NCBI RefSeq assembly: GCF_014204715.1
Contig: NZ_JACHLY010000001.1
Location: 4,486,501-4,550,500 of the forward strand
Reading direction: 5' to 3'
DNA length: 64,000 nt
Source: Streptomonospora salina
Lineage (GTDB): Bacteria > Actinomycetota > Actinomycetes > Streptosporangiales > Streptosporangiaceae
The translations under genes and the position numbers were made by a program. Each line of letters begins with the position of its first letter. Positions within the stretch are counted from its first letter, which is position 1. Under the pieces are notes generated by a model. It worked only from the letters and a program-made list of their open reading frames with translations, had not been told where the DNA came from and ran no database searches. This document shows positions 26,255 to 33,576 of this stretch, piece after piece.

Positions 26255-27514
26255 ATGCGGCTAGCGGAGATCTTCGAACGCGTCGTCGGCACGGGCGCAC
26301 CTGTTCGCTTCCGCGCCTACGACGGCAGCACGGCCGGCGACCCCGACAGCGACACGACGATGGTCGTGCGCACCCCGGTGGCGCTGAACTACCTGGCGCA
26401 GTCGCCGGGGGCGATGGGGCTGACACGCGCCTACGTATCCGGGCACATCGACGTCGAGGGCGACATGTACACCGCCCTGGACCGGATGGCCGACCTCGCT
26501 TTCAACGACGGTCCGCGGCTCTCTCCGGCGGAGATGGCGCGCATCGCACGCGGTATCGGCTGGGTGAAGTTCGCCAACCGCGTGGCTCCCCCGCCGCAGG
26601 AGATGCGCCGCGGCAAGCTCTCGTGGCTGGGTACCCGCCACGCCAAGAGCCGCGACGCCGAGGTGATCCACCACCACTACGACGTGTCCAACGCCTTCTA
26701 CGAGCTGGTGCTGGGCGAGTCGATGACCTACACCTGCGCCGTGTTCGGCAGCGAGGAGACCTCGCTGGAGCGGGCCCAGTTCGACAAGCACGACCTGGTG
26801 GCCCGCAAGCTCGGCCTGGAGGAGGGCATGCGGCTGCTCGACGTCGGATGCGGGTGGGGCGGCATGGTCATGCACGCCGCCCGCGAGTACGGGGTCAAGG
26901 CCCTGGGCGTGACCCTGTCCAAGGAGCAGGCGGAATGGGCGAGCAAGCACATCGCCCAGGAGGGCTTGTCGGACCTGGCCGAGGTCCGCCACATGGACTA
27001 CCGGGACCTGCCCGACGGCATCTACGACCGGGTCAGCTCCATCGGCCTCACCGAGCACATCGGCAAGAAGAACCTGTCCGGCTACTTCGACGGGCTCTAC
27101 GCCAAGCTCAAGCCGGGCGGCCGGCTGCTCAACCACTGCATCACCCGCCCCCGCAACGACCTGCCGGCGATGAAGCCCGGCGGCGTGATCAACCGCTACG
27201 TCTTCCCCGACGGCGAGTTGGAGGGGCCGGGCGAGATCCAGATGCGGATGAACGACGCCGGCTTCGAGGTCCGCCACCAGGAGAACCTGCGCGAGCACTA
27301 CGCACTGACGCTGCGGCAGTGGGCGGCGAACCTGGACCGCAACTGGGACGAGGCCGTGCGCGAGGTCGGCGAGGGCACCGCCCGGGTGTGGCGGCTGTAC
27401 ATGAACGGCTGCATCCTCGGTTTCGAGCGCGACGTCGTCCAGCTGCACCAGATCCTGGGCGTCAAGCTCGACGGCACCGACGCGCACATGCCGCTGCGGC
27501 CGAGCTTCGCGTGA
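26255..27514 (+). CDS. cyclopropane-fatty-acid-synthase-family SAM methyltransferase, probable fatty acyl 10-methylase
   Basis: A 419-residue class I methyltransferase of the CFA synthase family. The SAM-binding motif LLDVGCGWGGM lies near residues 194-204, preceded by HHHYDVSNAFYELVLG with the family's conserved YDxxNxFY core, and followed by GVTLSKEQAEWA and the catalytic-region SIGLTEHIG. The usual substrate is an unsaturated phospholipid acyl chain. Cotranscription with the upstream FAD reductase points to methylation of oleoyl chains at C10 rather than cyclopropane formation. ATG 26255 follows AGAAGGGAAG. A perfect terminator comes directly after the stop. Confidence 0.83.
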   Translation: MRLAEIFERVVGTGAPVRFRAYDGSTAGDPDSDTTMVVRTPVALNYLAQSPGAMGLTRAYVSGHIDVEGDMYTALDRMADLAFNDGPRLSPAEMARIARGIGWVKFANRVAPPPQEMRRGKLSWLGTRHAKSRDAEVIHHHYDVSNAFYELVLGESMTYTCAVFGSEETSLERAQFDKHDLVARKLGLEEGMRLLDVGCGWGGMVMHAAREYGVKALGVTLSKEQAEWASKHIAQEGLSDLAEVRHMDYRDLPDGIYDRVSSIGLTEHIGKKNLSGYFDGLYAKLKPGGRLLNHCITRPRNDLPAMKPGGVINRYVFPDGELEGPGEIQMRMNDAGFEVRHQENLREHYALTLRQWAANLDRNWDEAVREVGEGTARVWRLYMNGCILGFERDVVQLHQILGVKLDGTDAHMPLRPSFA

Positions 27515-27520
27515 CCGGGA

Positions 27521-27563
27521 CCGGCCGGGCGGTGCGCGCACAGGCAGCGCACCGCCCGGCCGG
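27521..27563 (+). terminator. terminator after the methyltransferase gene
   Basis: A perfect 17-bp inverted repeat beginning CCGGCCGGGCGG with a 9-nt loop starts 6 nt after the stop codon. It closes the oxidoreductase-methyltransferase operon before the next gene. Confidence 0.8.
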
Positions 27564-27629
27564 CCGCGCGGCGGCGCGCGGGGACGGGCCAAGGCCCATC
27601 GACTGCGCCGCCGGGGGCATCATGGGGGT

Positions 27630-28079
27630 ATGCCTGGCACAGACGACACGGACCCCACGAAGCAGCTCGCCATCACGCTGGTCGACGCCTATGTCCGCAA
27701 GGACCGCGACCTGCTGGACCGCACCGTGGCCGAGATCGGCGACAGCACCGACACGGCCATCTCCGAGCTCAAGGTTTTCGGCTCCTTCCTCTCCCGGCGG
27801 GTGCAGGAGACCGGTGTGGTCTGGAAGCCGGCCGACTCCCGCGAGGCCGTCGCCTCCACCGTGGCCGACATGCTCGCTCCCGAGGTGGAGTTCGCGGTGA
27901 TCACGGCGTGGGAGGCCCACTCGGTCGGTGAGGAGGAAGCTGCCGAGCACTTCACCAACGGCGACCCCGCCGTCTATCTGCACATGCTGTCGGCGTTCGC
28001 GGCGGCCATCGGCCAGGCCGTCTACAAGCCCGCCGAGCTGATCTCGACCCTGCGCATCGCCACCGGCGGCGAGGAGTAG
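27630..28079 (+). CDS. hypothetical protein downstream of the fatty acid methylation pair
   Basis: A 149-residue soluble protein, largely helical, with an acidic N terminus. Segments KQLAITLVDAYVRKDRDLLDRTVAEIG and YLHMLSAFAAAIGQAVYKPAELI suggest an all-helical fold. I do not recognise the family. In some actinobacteria a third gene of unknown role (tmsC) accompanies the methylation pair, and this could be a counterpart, but I cannot confirm similarity, and a strong terminator separates it from the methylase gene. ATG 27630 has a G-run just upstream; codon use is typical. Confidence 0.65.
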   Translation: MPGTDDTDPTKQLAITLVDAYVRKDRDLLDRTVAEIGDSTDTAISELKVFGSFLSRRVQETGVVWKPADSREAVASTVADMLAPEVEFAVITAWEAHSVGEEEAAEHFTNGDPAVYLHMLSAFAAAIGQAVYKPAELISTLRIATGGEE

Positions 28080-28113
28080 GGGCAGGGGGCCGGGATGGTC
28101 GCTTGAGGTCTCG

Positions 28114-28175
28114 CGCCGGGGGTGTCCCTGAGGACACTTTCGGCGCCGAAAGTGTCCTCAGGGACACCCCCGGCG
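28114..28175. repeat. 62-bp perfect palindrome
   Basis: Two 31-nt arms are exact reverse complements with no spacer; the centre is GGCGCC at about 28142-28147 and the outer ends are CGCCGGGGG and CCCCCGGCG. It starts 34 bp after a stop codon and ends 107 bp before the next start. It could work as a terminator, a cruciform or a protein site. The length and perfection exceed the other hairpins in the window. Confidence 0.85.
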
Positions 28176-28282
28176 AAGCCGCCGCGGTCACCGGTGGATG
28201 CGCGTGAGCCCGCGGTCGCCGAGGTCCGCGAAGAGTTGGACAGTACGCTGCCGACCGATCAGCCCAACATGGAGGAGGCGGC

Positions 28283-28765
28283 GTGACACGCATCGGAATC
28301 ACCGGGCACTCCGACCTCTCGGCCGACAGCGTGCCGATGGTGGACCGCGCTCTGGCCGCTGCCTTGGCGCAATACGCCGGAGCCGACCTCGTGGGTGTGT
28401 CGTGCCTGGCTCGGGGCGCCGATCAGATCTTCGCCGAGGCGGTTTTGGAAGCTGGCGGGCGGTTGGAGGTCGTCCTGCCCTCGGTCGACTACCGGGAAGC
28501 CAAGGTCAAACCGGACAATCTCGACGCTTTCGACGGCCTGCTGATGCGTTCGGCGACAGTCCGCTACATGCCCTACCGCACCGCCGGCCGTGCCGCTTAC
28601 GAAGACGCCAATGAGACGGTCCTCAGCGGTATCGATCGGCTGTTCGCCGTGTGGGACGGCAATCCCTCGGGCGGCCAAGGGGGAACGGGCGATGCTGTCG
28701 AGGCCGCACGCGGCCGGAGGGTGCCGGTCGAGGTGGTCTGGCCGGACGGCGCGCGGCGCGGGTGA
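28283..28765 (+). CDS. SLOG-like (DprA/LOG Rossmann) nucleotide-binding protein
   Basis: A 160-residue protein with features of the SLOG superfamily: an N-terminal strand and loop RIGITGHSDLSAD, a central GVSCLARGADQIFAEAVLEAGG that matches the glycine-rich nucleotide-binding turn, and a VLPSVDYREAKV strand. A later GIDRLFAVWDGNPSGGQGGTGDAVEAAR segment fits the C-terminal part of that fold. SLOG proteins bind or process nucleotides and nucleotide-derived signals; some serve in DNA uptake, cytokinin release or phage defence. No effector gene is clearly adjacent, so no role is claimed. GTG 28283 follows GGAGGAGGCGGC. Confidence 0.7.
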   Translation: MTRIGITGHSDLSADSVPMVDRALAAALAQYAGADLVGVSCLARGADQIFAEAVLEAGGRLEVVLPSVDYREAKVKPDNLDAFDGLLMRSATVRYMPYRTAGRAAYEDANETVLSGIDRLFAVWDGNPSGGQGGTGDAVEAARGRRVPVEVVWPDGARRG

Positions 28766-28887
28766 CCGCTGGAGAGATCCGGGTCGGTCCCGGGGATGCC
28801 CCGATCCCGACTGTTCGGCCGCATGCTCGGCGCGAGGGTGCCCCCGAACCGGCGGGTCGTGGCCGGTCGGACGGGTCCGGGAGTGGC

Positions 28888-29211
28888 TCACGGATCCTCC
28901 TTGACGGAGAATCTGCGGTCCGCGCTCACCGGTGCGGTCTGCGTCGGGGTGAAGGGAAGGCTGCCGGCGCGAAGGCTCCGCAGTGCACGGTCGGCCCACT
29001 CTTCGGGAACGCCTTCCAGGATCAGCCAAGCGCGGACCGTCGTGTAGTCGGCCGCGAACCGGGGCGGCTCGCCGGGCTCGTCCGAGCGGGGGCGCAGGCG
29101 CCCCGCGGTGAATTCCTCGCGGCAGCCGCCGGGGTCGCGCTCGACGGCGAGCGCGTCGTAGAGGACGATCGACGACGCGGCGCCGGCGGAACTGAAGCGG
29201 GCGATGATCAT
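28888..29211 (-). CDS. small hypothetical protein, second gene of a coupled pair
   Basis: A 107-residue protein of unknown function. Its N-terminal MIIARFSSAGAASSIVLYDALAV could be a beta strand and helix, followed by a Pro/Glu-rich middle and a helix with VRAWLILEGVPEEWADRALRSL. Its ATG overlaps the stop of the upstream gene by 4 nt (ATGA), so the two are translationally coupled. The pair faces away from the XRE-family regulator at 29581. The arrangement resembles small genes beside XRE/DUF397 loci in Streptomyces-like genomes, but no similarity was tested. Confidence 0.6.
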   Translation of the reverse strand: MIIARFSSAGAASSIVLYDALAVERDPGGCREEFTAGRLRPRSDEPGEPPRFAADYTTVRAWLILEGVPEEWADRALRSLRAGSLPFTPTQTAPVSADRRFSVKEDP

Positions 29212-29417
29212 GCCGCCGCCCTCCGTACCGGTCCGAGCCCGGACACACGGGCGTCGAGCGGGAGAACGGGCAAGACGCCTCCGGACCGGCGCGTGGGCAG
29301 GTGGGAGGTCGCGTAGGTTTCGGCGATCCGGCGCGGTGCCGCGTGCAGCCCGCGCGCCGGTCGGGTGAGCCGGGCGAGCAGGGCGATCGGGGCCATCAAT
29401 CCCAGTAGGATCGACAT
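29208..29417 (-). CDS. small hypothetical protein, first gene of a coupled pair
   Basis: A 69-residue, basic protein with a hydrophobic start (MSILLGLMAPIALLARL) that could be a membrane anchor or signal sequence, then an Arg-rich and Pro-rich remainder. A GAGGAG sequence lies about 10 nt before ATG 29417. Its stop codon overlaps the next gene's start. It is divergent from the XRE regulator, with 163 bp of relatively AT-rich DNA between, where both promoters must lie. Function unknown. Confidence 0.5.
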   Translation of the reverse strand: MSILLGLMAPIALLARLTRPARGLHAAPRRIAETYATSHLPTRRSGGVLPVLPLDARVSGLGPVRRAAA

Positions 29418-29568
29418 CGTTCTCAGCTCCTCGTTAGCTGGGGACCACGCCCCCGGACGTTGCTGCGTCGCGGGGGTCTTTCACGTCTCATGCTGCTTGA
29501 GTCCACTTGGCATTCCTAGTTAGTGAAGACTTTCTGCATCGATACGGTTTCGCCTGCATGTCCGTGCA

Positions 29569-29574
29569 TAGAGT
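29569..29574 (+). promoter_or_regulatory. -10-like element of the XRE regulator gene, leaderless layout
   Basis: TAGAGT ends 6 nt before the ATG at 29581, and no ribosome site fits between, pointing to a leaderless mRNA. A good -35 is not apparent, so activation by a regulator is possible. Confidence 0.45.
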
Positions 29575-29580
29575 TGCTAC

Positions 29581-30354
29581 ATGAAAGCAAACGGTCTCAA
29601 GGAGAATCTGGCGAAACTGCGTGAACTGGCGGGATTGACGCAGAAGCAACTTGCGACGCGAGTCGGGGCGTCTGCATCTTCCGTGTCACGTTGGGAATCG
29701 GGGACAGTCGCACCCAAGCGTGGGGACGTCGAGCGGCTTGATGAGACGCTGAACGCCGGTGGGCAGCTCATGCGCGAGTGGGAGCGGGAGGCATCCGGGT
29801 CGCAGCTCCCGCCGTGGATGCGTGACACCGTACGGCTGGAGCAGGAGGCGACCTCGATCGACTATGTCTCTCCTGTACTCGTGCCCGGCCTCCTGCAGTC
29901 GCCGTCGTATTCGGCAATCGTGATCGCTGGTGCGCAGCCGATAACCGACCAGGGCACGATCGACCGTCTCGTCCGGCTTCGATGCAGGCGGTATGCAGAG
30001 CTGCGGAACTACAACAACCCCCGCGTCTCGGCGGTGTTCCCCCATACGGCGCTGACCGCTTTTCCTGAGTGTGTCCGCAAAGAACAGACGGGACAACTGG
30101 TGGAAATGTGCGAATCCGGACGACTTTCCGTGCACCTGGTCCCCGAGGGGGCGTTCCTATGGGGTGTCACTTCTCCCATGGCGCTCTATCGCCTCCGAGG
30201 TGGGGGAGTGACTGCATCGAGCGATCACATGTCCGGTAACTTCTTGCACGGCGGTGCGGACGACTGGGAGAGGCTCGGCGAGGTGGCGAAGCACGCCTTC
30301 GCCGCAGCCTTGCCGTCCGACCAGTCCCGGAAGCTTTTGGAGGATCTCACGTGA
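29581..30354 (+). CDS. XRE-family HTH regulator with DUF5753 (WhiJ-like)
   Basis: A 257-residue regulator. Residues about 9-62 form an XRE helix-turn-helix (LAKLRELAGLTQKQLATRVGAS, then SSVSRWESG), and about 80-250 match the DUF5753 sensor-like domain, with YVSPVLVPGLLQSPSYSAIV, RCRRYAEL and LVEMCESGRLSVHLVPEGA. Such proteins are abundant in filamentous actinobacteria; WhiJ of Streptomyces controls development together with a neighbouring DUF397 protein. The gene overlaps the DUF397 gene by 4 nt here, the classic arrangement. Its base composition is less GC-rich than the neighbours, consistent with a mobile or lineage-specific regulator. Confidence 0.88.
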   Translation: MKANGLKENLAKLRELAGLTQKQLATRVGASASSVSRWESGTVAPKRGDVERLDETLNAGGQLMREWEREASGSQLPPWMRDTVRLEQEATSIDYVSPVLVPGLLQSPSYSAIVIAGAQPITDQGTIDRLVRLRCRRYAELRNYNNPRVSAVFPHTALTAFPECVRKEQTGQLVEMCESGRLSVHLVPEGAFLWGVTSPMALYRLRGGGVTASSDHMSGNFLHGGADDWERLGEVAKHAFAAALPSDQSRKLLEDLT

Positions 30355-30524
30355 GCGACACGGCTTGGCACAAGAGCAGCTACAGCGATACGGGTGGTCA
30401 CTGCGTCGAGGTCGCCGAGGGCGCCCAGGCCCTGGTGCGCGATACCGAGCATCGGGAGCACGGCCACCTCGTGTTCCCCGCGCAGGAGTGGCAGGCCTTC
30501 CTTGCAGGTATCGAGGACTTCTAG
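30351..30524 (+). CDS. DUF397 domain mini protein
   Basis: A 57-residue protein starting at GTG 30351, whose GTGA overlaps the stop of the XRE gene. It matches DUF397: the start WHKSSYSDTGGHCVEVAE, then ALVRDTEHREHG and a final PAQEWQAFLAGIEDF. The W-x-K-S-S-Y-S and C-V-E-V landmarks are all present. DUF397 proteins partner the preceding XRE/DUF5753 regulator, and in the WhiJ and BldB-type loci they modulate development; the biochemical action is not settled. A long inverted-repeat element follows. Confidence 0.88.
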   Translation: MSDTAWHKSSYSDTGGHCVEVAEGAQALVRDTEHREHGHLVFPAQEWQAFLAGIEDF

Positions 30525-30566
30525 GTCGGTGATGGGGGGTACCGAGGGGCCTGCGGCTGGGGAGGC

Positions 30567-30714
30567 ACCCCCGGGAACCGTGTGGGGCCGGTCGCCACCG
30601 AGGTTGCGGCGATGGGGCCGTGTGCGCTCGGCGGCAAGCCGGCTTGCTCGCGGGGCGAGCTGTGCCCCACTGCCGCAGCCTCTGGGGTGACCGCCTCCAG
30701 GCGTTCCCGGAGGG
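30567..30714. repeat. about 148-bp imperfect inverted repeat
   Basis: The two halves of this intergenic stretch are largely complementary about a centre at 30640/30641. The core GCAAGCCGGCTTGC (30634-30647) is perfect; outer parts at 30600-30618 and 30664-30682 match at 16 of 19 positions, and CCGGGAAC near 30571 pairs with GTTCCCGG near 30703. It could be a strong RNA hairpin ending the DUF397 transcript or a small decayed inverted-repeat element. Confidence 0.55.
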
Positions 30715-30732
30715 TTCCTCGGGAGCTCGTTC

Positions 30733-30761
30733 TTGACATAAACAGCTCTCGTGTAAAGAGT
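30733..30761 (+). promoter_or_regulatory. promoter of the cytochrome P450 gene
   Basis: A consensus -35 TTGACA (30733-30738) is followed after 17 nt by AAGAGT (30756-30761), or after 15 nt by TAAAGA. The start codon is at 30805, giving a leader of about 35 nt with an AAGGAG ribosome site. The perfect -35 stands out in this window. Confidence 0.6.
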
Positions 30762-30804
30762 GTGGGTGACGTCTCCGGTAGATCCGCAAGGAGTGCACTC
30801 CTCT

Positions 30805-32073
30805 ATGGCACAGTCGCCCCCCACCGCCGGCGCACCGCCCGACATCTCCGACATCGACCTGTCGGACAACGAGTTCTGGAAGCGGCCGCTGGAGGAGCGC
30901 CACGCCGCCTTCGCCCGACTGCGCAGCCACCCCCCGCAGTTCTTCGCCGAGCCCGACATGGGCCCGCTCCCTCCCGGCCCCGGCTACTATGCGCTGGTCA
31001 CCCACGCCGACGTCGCCGAGGCCAGCCGCGAGCCCGGCGTATTCGCTTCCGAACCCAGCGCCATCTCCATCCCGGACATGCCCGCGGACTTCTCCGAGTA
31101 CTTCGGCTCGCTGATCAACCTCGACGACCCGCGCCACGCCCGGCTGCGCCGCGTCGTCTCCCGCGGTTTCACCCCCCGCATGCTCGCCCGCCTGCAGGAG
31201 GACGTGGAGCGCCACGCCGCCGGCATCGCCGACGACCTCCGCACGACCGGCCCGTGCGACTTCGTCTCCCACGTGGCCGCCCGGCTGCCGCTGGTGGTCA
31301 TCTGCGAGATGATGGGCATCCCCGAGGAACGGCACCGGGAAGTCCTGGAGAACTCCAACGTCGTGCTGGCCGGCAACGACCCGGACTACCTCGGCGACGA
31401 CGCCGAAACCGCGATGACCCGCCTGCTGGAGGCCGGGGAGAACCTCTCCGGCCTGCTGGCGGAACTGGCCGCACAGCGCCGCGCCGAACCCACCCCCGAC
31501 CTCACCTCCGCGCTCGTCAACGCCAACGTCGACGGCGAGTCGCTGACCGACCAGGAACTGGGCTCGTTCTTCATCCTGCTGGCCGTGGCCGGCAACGAGA
31601 CCACGCGCAACGCCATCAGCCACGGCCTGCGGTTGCTCACCGAGAACCCCCGCCAGCGCGACCTGCTGTGGTCGGACTTCGACACCCACGCCCCCGGGGC
31701 CGTCGAGGAGATCGTCCGCCACGCCTCGCCGGTGATCTGGATGCGGCGCACCGTCACCCGCGATTACGAGATGAACGGGCGCACCTTCCGCGCGGGTGAC
31801 AAGACGGTCCTCTACTACGCCTCGGCCAACCGCGACTCCTCCGTCTTCGACGACCCCGACACCTTCGACATCACCCGCAAACCCAACCCGCACCTGGGCT
31901 TCGGCGGCCCCGGACCGCATTTCTGCCTGGGCGCCCACCTCGCCCGGCGCGAAGTCACGGTGATGCTGCGCGAACTGCACCGGAGCGTGCCCACCGTCCG
32001 CGCCGCGGCCCCGCCGAAGCGGCTGGCGTCGAACTTCGTCAACGGGATCAAGTCGATGCCCTGCGAATTCTGA
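30805..32073 (+). CDS. cytochrome P450, CYP124/125/142-like
   Basis: A 422-residue soluble P450 monooxygenase. The I-helix oxygen-activation motif GNETTRN is near 262-268, ExxR is at about 302-305, and the haem loop FGGPGPHFCLGAH has its cysteine ligand at about 374. The sequence LAVAGNETTRNAISHG resembles bacterial steroid or branched-lipid omega-hydroxylases of the CYP124/125/142 group. The substrate cannot be fixed: no sterol catabolic genes are nearby. No ferredoxin gene is adjacent, so electrons must come from elsewhere. ATG 30805 follows AAGGAG; GTG 30760 in the same frame would overlap the promoter. Confidence 0.9.
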   Translation: MAQSPPTAGAPPDISDIDLSDNEFWKRPLEERHAAFARLRSHPPQFFAEPDMGPLPPGPGYYALVTHADVAEASREPGVFASEPSAISIPDMPADFSEYFGSLINLDDPRHARLRRVVSRGFTPRMLARLQEDVERHAAGIADDLRTTGPCDFVSHVAARLPLVVICEMMGIPEERHREVLENSNVVLAGNDPDYLGDDAETAMTRLLEAGENLSGLLAELAAQRRAEPTPDLTSALVNANVDGESLTDQELGSFFILLAVAGNETTRNAISHGLRLLTENPRQRDLLWSDFDTHAPGAVEEIVRHASPVIWMRRTVTRDYEMNGRTFRAGDKTVLYYASANRDSSVFDDPDTFDITRKPNPHLGFGGPGPHFCLGAHLARREVTVMLRELHRSVPTVRAAAPPKRLASNFVNGIKSMPCEF

Positions 32074-32183
32074 GAACGCACGGATGCGCCGCGCCGACCG
32101 TGCCCCCGCAACGGGCGCGATCGGGGACGCACCGTGGCAGCATGAGGCGTGCGCGCGCCGTCGGGCCACGCGGATGTGCGGGC

Positions 32184-32203
32184 GGCGGCGCGCCGGCGCC
32201 GCC
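32184..32203 (+). terminator. possible terminator after the P450 gene
   Basis: An 8-bp perfect stem (GGCGGCGC with GCGCCGCC) with loop GCCG, 111 nt after the stop. GC-rich composition makes such stems frequent by chance, so support is modest. Confidence 0.35.
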
Positions 32204-32294
32204 GAACCGCACTGCGGCGGTTCCTTCACACCGGCCGTGATCGTGCGTATGTTCCCTACCGCCCGGGGGACCGCGAGTGGACGGGAGAACACCG

Positions 32295-33572
32295 ATGGCA
32301 CCGACCCGCACCCGACGACCGCGAGCCGCAGTCGCGGCGGGCGCCGCCCTGACCCTCCTCGCCGCCGCATGCGGCGGAGGAAGCGGCGACGGCGGCGCCA
32401 TGCTCGACGTCTGGATCATGCAGGGCACCCACCCCGACGCCACCGCCTACTTCGACGGCATCGGCGAGCGTTTCCGCGAACAGACCGGCGCCGACGTCGA
32501 CGTGGAATTCGTGCCCTGGGCCGACGCCCACGACAAGTTCACCACCGCCATCGCCGGAAACACCATGCCCGACGTCGCCGAGGTCGGCACCACCTGGACC
32601 CCGGAGTTCGCCGAAGCGGGCGCGCTGGCCGACCTCTCCGGCCGCGTCGGCTCGACCGACGCCTACGTGCCCGGACTCGTCGACGCCGGCGCACTCGACG
32701 GCGGCCTCTACGGGGTCCCGTGGTACGCCGGGGTGCGCTCGGTCGTCTACCGCACCGACGTGTTCGACGACCTGGGCATCGAACAGCCCACCACCTGGGA
32801 GGAGATGCGCGAGGCCGCCGTCGCCGTCTCCGGGGAGCGCGCGGACATGACGGCGTTCCCGGTCCCCGGCGACGCCGCCTACCAGGCGCTGCCCTTCGTG
32901 TGGGGCAACGGCGCCGACGTCGCCTCCTCGTCCGGAGGGCGCTGGGAATCGGGCCTGGACTCCGCCGCGGCGCGCGAAGGGCTCTCCTTCTACACCGGCC
33001 TCGCCCTCCGGGACGGCGTCTCCAGCGCCGGCGCCGGCACGTGGAAGGAGACCGACCTGCAGGACGCCTTCATCTCCGGCGACGTCGCCATGATGATCGC
33101 CGGCAGTTGGACGCCCGAGGCCATCGTGGAGGCCGCCCCCGACCTGGACGGCGACATCGGCGCTTTCCCCGTCCCCGGCCCCGACGGCGGCTACAGCCCC
33201 TCCTTCCTCGGGGGTTCGCACCTGGCCGTCTCCAACGCCGCCGACGACCCCGACCTGGCCTGGTCCTACGTCGAGACCCTGACCGCCGACGACAACGCCC
33301 GCCGCTGGTCGGAGGCCACCACCTACTTCCCCGGCAAGCAGGAGCAGTTGGAGCCCTACACCGCATCCGAGGACCCGCTTGTGCAGCCCTTCGCCGAGCA
33401 GATGAGCGAAGCCGGGCGCGGCCTGCCCGCCACCGCGAACTTCGGCAAGGTGCAGGGCGATATGGTGCTGGAAGCCATGCTGCAGGACATCCTCAACGAG
33501 GAGGCCACGGTGGACGAGGCCACCGCCCGCGCCGCGGGCGAGGTCGAAAGCATCCTCAACGAAGGCTCCTGA
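32295..33572 (+). CDS. ABC sugar transporter substrate-binding lipoprotein
   Basis: A 425-residue extracellular solute-binding protein of family 1. The signal peptide ends in the lipobox LAAAC with cysteine 26, so it is lipid-anchored outside the membrane. Family features include DVWIMQGTHPDATAYFDGIGERF, DVAEVGTTWTPEFAEAGAL and GLYGVPWYAGVRSVVYRTD. It delivers a sugar or oligosaccharide to the two permeases encoded directly downstream. ATG 32295 is preferred to an earlier in-frame codon at 32277 because the resulting signal peptide is compact. No sugar-specific regulator is adjacent. Confidence 0.92.
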   Translation: MAPTRTRRPRAAVAAGAALTLLAAACGGGSGDGGAMLDVWIMQGTHPDATAYFDGIGERFREQTGADVDVEFVPWADAHDKFTTAIAGNTMPDVAEVGTTWTPEFAEAGALADLSGRVGSTDAYVPGLVDAGALDGGLYGVPWYAGVRSVVYRTDVFDDLGIEQPTTWEEMREAAVAVSGERADMTAFPVPGDAAYQALPFVWGNGADVASSSGGRWESGLDSAAAREGLSFYTGLALRDGVSSAGAGTWKETDLQDAFISGDVAMMIAGSWTPEAIVEAAPDLDGDIGAFPVPGPDGGYSPSFLGGSHLAVSNAADDPDLAWSYVETLTADDNARRWSEATTYFPGKQEQLEPYTASEDPLVQPFAEQMSEAGRGLPATANFGKVQGDMVLEAMLQDILNEEATVDEATARAAGEVESILNEGS

Positions 33573-33576
33573 ACGC

